DNA of 64,000 nucleotides, taken from Musicola paradisiaca NCPPB 2511 (GTDB lineage: Bacteria; Pseudomonadota; Gammaproteobacteria; Enterobacterales; Enterobacteriaceae). The translations under genes and the position numbers were made by a program. A model generated the notes under the pieces. It saw nothing but the letters and a program-made list of their open reading frames with translations, searched no databases and was not told the DNA's origin. The DNA lies in assembly GCF_000400505.1 (NCBI RefSeq), contig NZ_CM001857.1, positions 1,772,386 to 1,836,385 of the forward strand, written 5' to 3'. Each line of letters begins with the position of its first letter. The first letter of the stretch is position 1. Shown in pieces: positions 58,676 through 64,000 of the stretch.

Positions 58676-58693
58676 AGCGTACAGATGTACGCT
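58676..58693. promoter_or_regulatory. FabR operator of fabA
   Basis: AGCGTACA-GA-TGTACGCT, a perfect 8-bp-arm palindrome of the form recognised by the FabR repressor upstream of fabA and fabB in enteric bacteria. 38 bp before the fabA ATG. Confidence 0.85.
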
Positions 58694-58748
58694 GAGCAAG
58701 TTTATTACGGCTGGACATACCAGTATGATTGCACGACATTGCCGCTAT

Positions 58749-60476
58749 TTAACGAAAAAACCATGGAAAACGGCGACGTTCCTGCGGCATCAGGCTGGCA
58801 ATACGTTCTCGGATCGTTGCCAGTAAACTAGGATGTCGGTCATCGTCGTAGGCGACTTTCGTGAGTAATTCCAGCACTTCATCAACCGAATCTACCGGAT
58901 AGATATGGAACTCGCCTTTACGCACGGCGTCGATCACATCCGGCAGCAGACAAAGATGACGCTGATTGCTGGAAGGGATAATGACGCCTTGCTGTCCCGT
59001 TAAGCCACGACGTTGGCAGACTTCGAAGAACCCTTCGATTTTCTCGTTGACGCCGCCAATCGGCTGAACATGGCCGAATTGGTCAACAGAACCCGTTACC
59101 GCGAATTGTTGATTGATAGGCTGTTGCGATAAGGCGCTAATCAGTGCGCTAAGTTCCGCCAACGATGCACTATCGCCGTCAACTTCACTGTAGGATTGTT
59201 CGAACACAATGGACGCTGAAAAAGGAAGTTGTTGTTCAAGCTCCAGTTCGGCGATCAAAAACGCCTGCATGATCATCATGCCTTTGGCGTGAAGATTGCC
59301 GCCTAATTCCGCTTTGCGTTCGACATCGGTAAATTCACCGTCGCCAGGGTGAACGACACAACTGATGCGGGTCGGTTCGCCGAACATAATCGGATAACCA
59401 GGATACTCTAATACCGATAGCCCGTTGACCTGGCCAATGACTTCGCCTTCGGTTTCAATCAGAATCTGCCCTTGCTCGATTTCATCCTGCATGCGTTCAT
59501 AGAGATAGCTTTCCCGCCAGCGCTGCGATGTTTCGGCATCAATAATAGATTGCCCGGTAATCTCTTCTTGCTGTGCATACAGTGCGGCTTGTTTCAGATG
59601 ATGGTTTAGCCAGCGGGGGCAGAGCGGTAAGTTGTATTGATCCCCACTGTAACGCACAGCAAGACGAATCAGCTCCGGCCAGGCATCGCTGGTTAACCGG
59701 GGGAGGGCGTTCTCAAGACATAATGCATTGATATAGGCGCACCAGTTTTTCAAATCCTCCTCGTCAACCAGCGGCAGCAGTGCTTCAAATTCGCCGTAGA
59801 TGGCCAGTTCACCCAACTCGGGTTCCATCTCATGGATATCGCCCAGACTCTCACGATCACCCAGAACGATCAGACGAATTTCCAGCGGCATGGGCGGGAT
59901 CCCCAGCGGCAAGGGGCGATGTTCGTCAGGAGACAACCAGTGATAGGCGCCATCAATGATAATCTGTTTCAGTCGCAGCCACATCAACGGCTGTGCCAGC
60001 AGCGTTCTCGCTGAAAGGATCAACGTGCCGCCGTTAACCCGATGAATCAGGCCCGGTTGCAGAGAGACGTCATCGTTAAAAATACGCACGCAACCGAAAA
60101 GTTGTTCCGGTTCGATCCACTCCTGATAGCCACATCGTAGTGTCGCGGCGAAATTATCAGTTATGTTCTGCGCCAGCTGAACGTTAACCTGGCGCCCCGT
60201 AATGTGATAGTGGCTGCCGTAAACGATGTCCGATGCCGGGAGCAGGCTTGTGACAGCCTGGGCGATCAGTGCGAGATAAGCATTGTTCTCTTGTGCCTTC
60301 AGTAGCATGAAGCGGGAAGGCGAGCGGGGATGGCAGAACACTGTCAATGCATCATCCAGACGAGATTGCACCGCTGAGAACTCAGCAGGGGGCAACTGCG
60401 CTGCCTGGCTGAAAAGTGATTGGAACTGCGTGAGATCGGGCAACAATTGCTGCCATTCGAGTCGGTTACTGGTCAA
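58749..60476 (-). CDS. lonH: Lon-family protease LonH (YcbZ)
   Basis: Putative ATP-dependent protease. 575 residues from a TTG (MTSNRLEWQQLLPDL), the start that fits the family. The frame is open for 50 more codons upstream with no homology. The N-terminal two-thirds is the AAA-like part (QLFGCVRIFNDDVSLQPGLI; MEPELGELAIYGEFE). The C-terminal Lon protease domain has the catalytic Ser in VDGDSASLAEL and Lys in GGVNEKIEGFF. Divergent from matP and upstream of fabA, as in E. coli. Confidence 0.93.
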   Translation of the reverse strand: MTSNRLEWQQLLPDLTQFQSLFSQAAQLPPAEFSAVQSRLDDALTVFCHPRSPSRFMLLKAQENNAYLALIAQAVTSLLPASDIVYGSHYHITGRQVNVQLAQNITDNFAATLRCGYQEWIEPEQLFGCVRIFNDDVSLQPGLIHRVNGGTLILSARTLLAQPLMWLRLKQIIIDGAYHWLSPDEHRPLPLGIPPMPLEIRLIVLGDRESLGDIHEMEPELGELAIYGEFEALLPLVDEEDLKNWCAYINALCLENALPRLTSDAWPELIRLAVRYSGDQYNLPLCPRWLNHHLKQAALYAQQEEITGQSIIDAETSQRWRESYLYERMQDEIEQGQILIETEGEVIGQVNGLSVLEYPGYPIMFGEPTRISCVVHPGDGEFTDVERKAELGGNLHAKGMMIMQAFLIAELELEQQLPFSASIVFEQSYSEVDGDSASLAELSALISALSQQPINQQFAVTGSVDQFGHVQPIGGVNEKIEGFFEVCQRRGLTGQQGVIIPSSNQRHLCLLPDVIDAVRKGEFHIYPVDSVDEVLELLTKVAYDDDRHPSLLATIRERIASLMPQERRRFPWFFR

Positions 60477-60687
60477 AGTGTCTATTGTGTTCGTCTTAAG
60501 GAAAAGCGCAATTATACAAGATTTCTCTATGCTGCATACGTACCGTAGCGGAAGGATGCGGAGGTGATCTTCTTTAGGAATGATGGTTTGATTAAAAAAA
60601 AGCCAATAGAGGATTGCCTGGTGCAATTCACTCGGGCAACAATGGTAATATATACAGTCACGTTACGCGGTCACTAAAGGGTTCATG

Positions 60688-61149
60688 ATGAAATATCAGC
60701 AATTAGAGAATCTTGAGTGCGGGTGGAAGTGGAAATACCTGGTGAAGAAACACCGCGAGGGTGAGCCGATCACGCGCCTGATTGAACAGAGTGCCGCAGG
60801 CGCGGCGATTGATGAATTGTTGAAAATGGAGAGCCAGCCGGTCAAGGTTCTGGAATGGATCGCCAACTATATGAGTCCGGCGCTGGAAAATCGGATGAAG
60901 CAGACGATTAGGGCTCGCCGCAAACGCCATTTCAACGCTGAGCACCAGCACACTCGCAAAAAGTCGATCGATCTTGAATATATCGTCTGGCAGCGGCTAG
61001 CTGCTCTGGCGCATAGGCGCGGGCTGACATTGTCTGAAACCGTTGTGCAATTAATAGAAGATGCGGAATCAAAAGAAAAATATGCCAGCCAGATGTCGGT
61101 GCTGAAGCAGGATTTGCAGGCTATTTTGGGCAACAACGGCAAAAAGTGA
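60688..61149 (+). CDS. matP: Macrodomain Ter organiser MatP
   Basis: Binds matS sites and compacts the terminus region. 153 residues with the strongly conserved [37 protein letters not shown] ribbon-helix-helix region, and a C-terminal coiled coil ([14 protein letters not shown]). The second of two tandem ATGs (60685, 60688) gives the family start [10 protein letters not shown]. Confidence 0.96.
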   Translation: MKYQQLENLECGWKWKYLVKKHREGEPITRLIEQSAAGAAIDELLKMESQPVKVLEWIANYMSPALENRMKQTIRARRKRHFNAEHQHTRKKSIDLEYIVWQRLAALAHRRGLTLSETVVQLIEDAESKEKYASQMSVLKQDLQAILGNNGKK

Positions 61150-61275
61150 TTTATTGGCTGATTGGGAGAGGCTGCTCATTAGCCGGTATGGTTTTTTGTT
61201 ATATCAATAATAACTTTTTGGCCGCAGCAATTTTCGCCAGTGGGTGAACGCTTCCAGTTTATTAAATGACATTAA

Positions 61276-61461
61276 TTAAAAAAATGAGAAAACAATGACC
61301 ACGGGAAAACTTAATGGCCAGGTAAGGGCGATCAGCGCGGAGGCGAGAAAACGAATGAGCAGTGAACGGTCTTTGCTCATAAAGAAAGTGAACAGAATTG
61401 CTATACAAAAACCAATGAGATAGATCAGTTTGATCGTTTCCCACATATGATGGTGTGACAC
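61276..61461 (-). CDS. Small membrane protein of the GhoT/OrtT toxin family
   Basis: 61-residue protein with two membrane helices. GhoT and OrtT of E. coli are 57-residue inner-membrane proteins that lower membrane potential. The C-terminal block here (IRFLASALIALTWPLSFPVVIVFSFF, split as IRFLASALIALTWPLSFPV then VIVFSFF) matches their invariant TWP-S-PVALLFSLF ending, and the mid block FFMSKDRS matches the S-H/K-E/D-K turn. A GTG at 61461 follows AAGGA, and an in-frame ATG at 61446 is possible. No GhoS-like antitoxin gene is adjacent, so an OrtT-type orphan is more likely. Confidence 0.75.
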   Translation of the reverse strand: MSHHHMWETIKLIYLIGFCIAILFTFFMSKDRSLLIRFLASALIALTWPLSFPVVIVFSFF

Positions 61462-61997
61462 ATTTATTTCCTTACGCTGCAGGGGCTGCCAATTCTATGA
61501 GCTTGTTGCTTTACAATCAATCAGTTAACTCTGATAAAATCTTCCCGCTTGTCATTTCCTTGACCGAACTATTTTAGGGTAACTGTGCAATCGTGATCTC
61601 TCATTATCAGGAACTGAATGTCACTTATGTTATAATTCAGTGGGGAATTATTTATTCTCTTTTCAAAGCATACCTGTCTGAGAGATTTATTTCTGACGAG
61701 TGAGTCAAAAAATCAATAGTCGATTCATGTTGGCGAAATGAGCATAAACGATGCCGCCAGATAGCGTTGGGTTATTATGTTTTCCTCTGCCATCTTTAAA
61801 TATCAGCGTTTAGATGTGAGCATTGTCACATTATTCTTTGCATTGACGGTTATTGAACAGCTGCGATTTAGCTCACAGCAGGCGATTTTATTATTTACTT
61901 CATTTGTATGACATAAATATTAATTTTTTATTTCGCTATGGACATTGTAACAAGAGTGGCATACGTTGATGTTTTACACTGCCATAAAGGTAATGAA
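61462..61997. other. Divergent regulatory region between the GhoT/OrtT-like and Arc-like genes
   Basis: About 535 AT-rich bases without a gene. Contains a perfect CRP site (61815-61830) and an inverted repeat ACTGAAT/ATTCAGT at about 61614-61642. Confidence 0.6.
61812..61833 (+). promoter_or_regulatory. CRP-cAMP binding site upstream of the Arc-like gene
   Basis: Core TGTGA-GCATTG-TCACA at 61815-61830, both half-sites perfect. A TTGACG -35-like element follows at 61843-61848 with a weak -10 (GATTTA, 61865-61870). Confidence 0.7.
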
Positions 61998-62267
61998 ATG
62001 AGTGAGATATCAAGTTTGTCGCTGAAGATCCCTCTTGAGCTTAAAGAAAAGCTCAAAGAAGCTGCACTGAAGAATCAGGTGTCTATCAGTGCCGAGGTGA
62101 GTGCTCGGTTGTTTAAAAGTTTTGATATCGACGAGCATGCTGCTGACTGCGAAGTAGATGTGATTGATAGTCAGAATACGGAGGAGAGTGTTGAGCCACT
62201 GACATCGAAAGAGATCAAGAAACTTCGGCAATTGCTGAAGCTCAAAAGCGCCGCCAAGAAAAAATAA
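61998..62267 (+). CDS. Arc-type ribbon-helix-helix DNA-binding protein
   Basis: 89 residues from the ATG at 61998, which has AAAGG 7 nt upstream. A longer in-frame start at 61938 lacks a ribosome site. The N-terminal segment SSLSLKIPLELKEKLKEAAL and NQVSISAEVSARLFKSF is the beta-strand plus two-helix Arc/MetJ fold. The C-terminus is acidic then lysine-rich (KLRQLLKLKSAAKKK). Probably a small transcriptional regulator. Target unknown. Confidence 0.8.
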   Translation: MSEISSLSLKIPLELKEKLKEAALKNQVSISAEVSARLFKSFDIDEHAADCEVDVIDSQNTEESVEPLTSKEIKKLRQLLKLKSAAKKK

Positions 62268-62282
62268 TCTTCTCACCGGATG

Positions 62283-62306
62283 TGCCACCTTAGTATTCCG
62301 GTGGCA
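62283..62306 (+). terminator. Hairpin after the Arc-like gene
   Basis: TGCCACC and GGTGGCA, 7-bp stem with a 10-nt loop, followed by TTTCGTT. Weak terminator. Confidence 0.5.
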
Positions 62307-63165
62307 TTTCGTTAATACCCATCTGAGTATTCACTGTTATTTTACATAATGGATATCCCATTTTTATTTGCTCTTTGGGCAATTAAATGACGTATTCGGG
62401 ATGAACTCCAGGATATTTATCAACTATCACCTGCTCTAATTTTTTAATAGTGAACATGATACGCAGGCATAATTATTGTCTGTTCACATTAAACGTTTAG
62501 TGTCGTCTTTTTGAAAAGATATGTATCTCAACGTTAATTGAAGTGGAAGTTAAAATCAGGAATATTCATTTCTAATTATTACCTGTGTTATAGTTATGAT
62601 TAATGATAAGCCCGTTACCGAGTCTATTTACAATAACAGTTATAACAATTCGCAATTATTATTGTTGGCGGTTGTAAATAGAATACTGAGGGCCAGGTGT
62701 TGTGCGACATGAGTGGTTGATTGTATCGAAACCTGGCAACGGTTGTGAGGTGATACGGGAACAGAATGTGCCGAACGTTAACCGAATACCGGGGAGGCGT
62801 GCGGATGTCATATTATTGTCTGGTCTGTGTTGTGCTTGTTCATGCATGTTGCATAATACGGTGGATCAGTATCCATGGAGGGTAGAATGGTCAGCGTGGC
62901 AGCTCTGCTTGATGATGACAACAATGTCATTATGAACGATTGGGTGCAATCGAATATAGCCATCCCACAACTGTCCTTCTCTCAGCGTTCTCTCGACGAT
63001 GATTCTTGTTGTTATTTATATTCCCATACCTGTCTTGTTATTTTGAGATGGGGGAAATTTTTATTTTTACTGAGTGTAATGGAATGCCGTTATTAATGCG
63101 GGGGACGACCGTTTTTTATTATTTATGCTTAATCGAAAAATTAATCTTTATGAAAGGGGATAATA
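62307..63165. other. AT-rich intergenic region upstream of the last MCP gene
   Basis: About 860 bp. Short frames at 62702-62935 and 62875-63096 have no recognisable product. No sigma28 promoter with correct spacing was found. Confidence 0.5.
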
Positions 63166-64000
63166 ATGAGTTTTTCTAATTTACGTATAGGTGCTCGACT
63201 GGCAATGGGGTTTTCATTTCTTATTGTCATGTTGTTGATCGCCGGTGGTGTGGCCTTGACGAATTTGAGCGATTTCAACCAAAAGATGGATCAAACGGTG
63301 TCCAAGCTTTATCCGCTTACGGTTAAAGGCAACCAGCTGATTGATGCACTTAATAATGCGCTGTTAGGGCAGCAGGTGACACTGGTTCTTGATTCGCCAG
63401 ATCAAATAAAGCGAAAAGCGGAGGAGATAAAAGGTTACTCCGAGAAAATAACACAGTTGATTAATGAGCTGAAAAATAGCGAACAGGATGAACGTACAGC
63501 CCGGCTGGTTAATGAAATTCAACAAGTCCGCGGCGAGTATTCTGTTTCCGGTAATAAATTGATGGCGCTGATCCTTAGCGGTGATCAACCGGCTGCAAAG
63601 GAAGAATTACTGAATGTATCCCTTGGGCTCCAGCAGAAGTATCGCGCCAAAGTGTTGGAATTCATTGATTATGAAGATGATCAGATGGTCAATGCGCGTG
63701 AAACGGTTAAACAGAGTTATTCCCGGATCGTTATTTTGTTGATCGCCGTCTTTGTGGTCAGCATTGTCGCCGGCGGGCTGATTGCGTGGGCGATTACCCG
63801 CAGTGTAACTACCCCATTGCGACAGGCGCTACGGGTGGCGGAACGTGTCGCTAAAGGCGATTTAACCTCGGATGTGGTGACAAACCATAAGGATGAAACG
63901 GGGCTGCTGTTGCGTGCGTTGCATGAAATGAACGGTAGTTTGCGGGCTATCGTAACGCAGGTGCGCGATGGTGCGGATACGATTTCTTCCGCTGCATCGC
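63166..64000 (+). CDS. Methyl-accepting chemotaxis protein, 5' part only (runs off window end)
   Basis: 278 codons of a chemoreceptor starting at ATG 63166, 5 nt after AAAGGGGA. TM1 (about 12-32) precedes a 4HB_MCP-type helical sensor (about 33-190, KLYPLTVKGNQLIDALNNAL), TM2 (about 190-212, IVILLIAVFVVSIVAGGLIA) and a HAMP domain. The signalling domain begins just before the window ends. A different sensor class from the receptor at the left edge. Ligand unknown. Confidence 0.93.
   Translation, partial: MSFSNLRIGARLAMGFSFLIVMLLIAGGVALTNLSDFNQKMDQTVSKLYPLTVKGNQLIDALNNALLGQQVTLVLDSPDQIKRKAEEIKGYSEKITQLINELKNSEQDERTARLVNEIQQVRGEYSVSGNKLMALILSGDQPAAKEELLNVSLGLQQKYRAKVLEFIDYEDDQMVNARETVKQSYSRIVILLIAVFVVSIVAGGLIAWAITRSVTTPLRQALRVAERVAKGDLTSDVVTNHKDETGLLLRALHEMNGSLRAIVTQVRDGADTISSAAS

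Noticed and set aside
62702-63096. Two overlapping small frames upstream of the last MCP gene
   Set aside because: No ribosome site of note, no recognisable domain, and composition like the surrounding non-coding DNA.

Overview
The window reads as chromosome of a Gram-negative gammaproteobacterium of the order Enterobacterales, most likely family Pectobacteriaceae (Dickeya/Pectobacterium/Brenneria/Lonsdalea type). The evidence is E. coli-like FlhD, FlhC, CheY, FliA, FabA, PhoH and MatP proteins, the matP / lonH-fabA arrangement, and one uninterrupted flagellar-chemotaxis supercluster instead of the scattered fla clusters of E. coli. The genus cannot be fixed from the sequence alone.

Layout. 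1-1048: truncated chemoreceptor gene (minus). 1049-2333: long regulatory region of the master operon, with a perfect CRP site and an RcsAB-type palindrome. 2334-8002: flhDC, motAB, cheAW. 8132-9820: Tsr-like chemoreceptor. 10484-13486: cheRBYZ. 13713-17357: flhBAE. 17409-18951: flgN, flgM, flgA (minus). 19158-29149: flgBCDEFGHIJKL. 29427-31848: fliDST. 32076-32417: fliE (minus). 32658-43835: fliFGHIJKLMNOPQR. 44158-45297: fliC. 45852-51717: three glycosylation genes (a very large multidomain glycosyltransferase, a UDP-galactopyranose mutase and a second glycosyltransferase). 51840-53126: fliA and fliZ. After that come phoH (Pho box upstream), a second full chemoreceptor (minus), tRNA-Ser(GGA), an RpiB/LacA-like isomerase, fabA with a FabR operator, lonH, matP, a small GhoT/OrtT-like membrane protein, an Arc-type ribbon-helix-helix protein and a truncated fourth chemoreceptor.

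Regulatory logic. The window holds the whole flagellar hierarchy: FlhDC (class I), the structural and export genes (class II), FliA (sigma28) and its antagonist FlgM. Sigma28-type promoters with 11-bp spacers can be read directly upstream of flgM, flgK, fliD and fliC, and a weaker one lies far upstream of cheR.

Most notable points. (1) The fliC-fliA interval carries a glycosylation cassette with a UDP-galactopyranose mutase, which suggests galactofuranose on the flagellin. The mutase and the second transferase are markedly AT-rich and look acquired. (2) Three flagellar/chemotaxis genes (cheR, flgI, fliI) each have a single-base indel in a homopolymer run. These are either assembly errors or real lesions that would compromise motility. 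(3) A lone GhoT/OrtT-family membrane protein lies next to an Arc-like regulator that has a perfect CRP site upstream.
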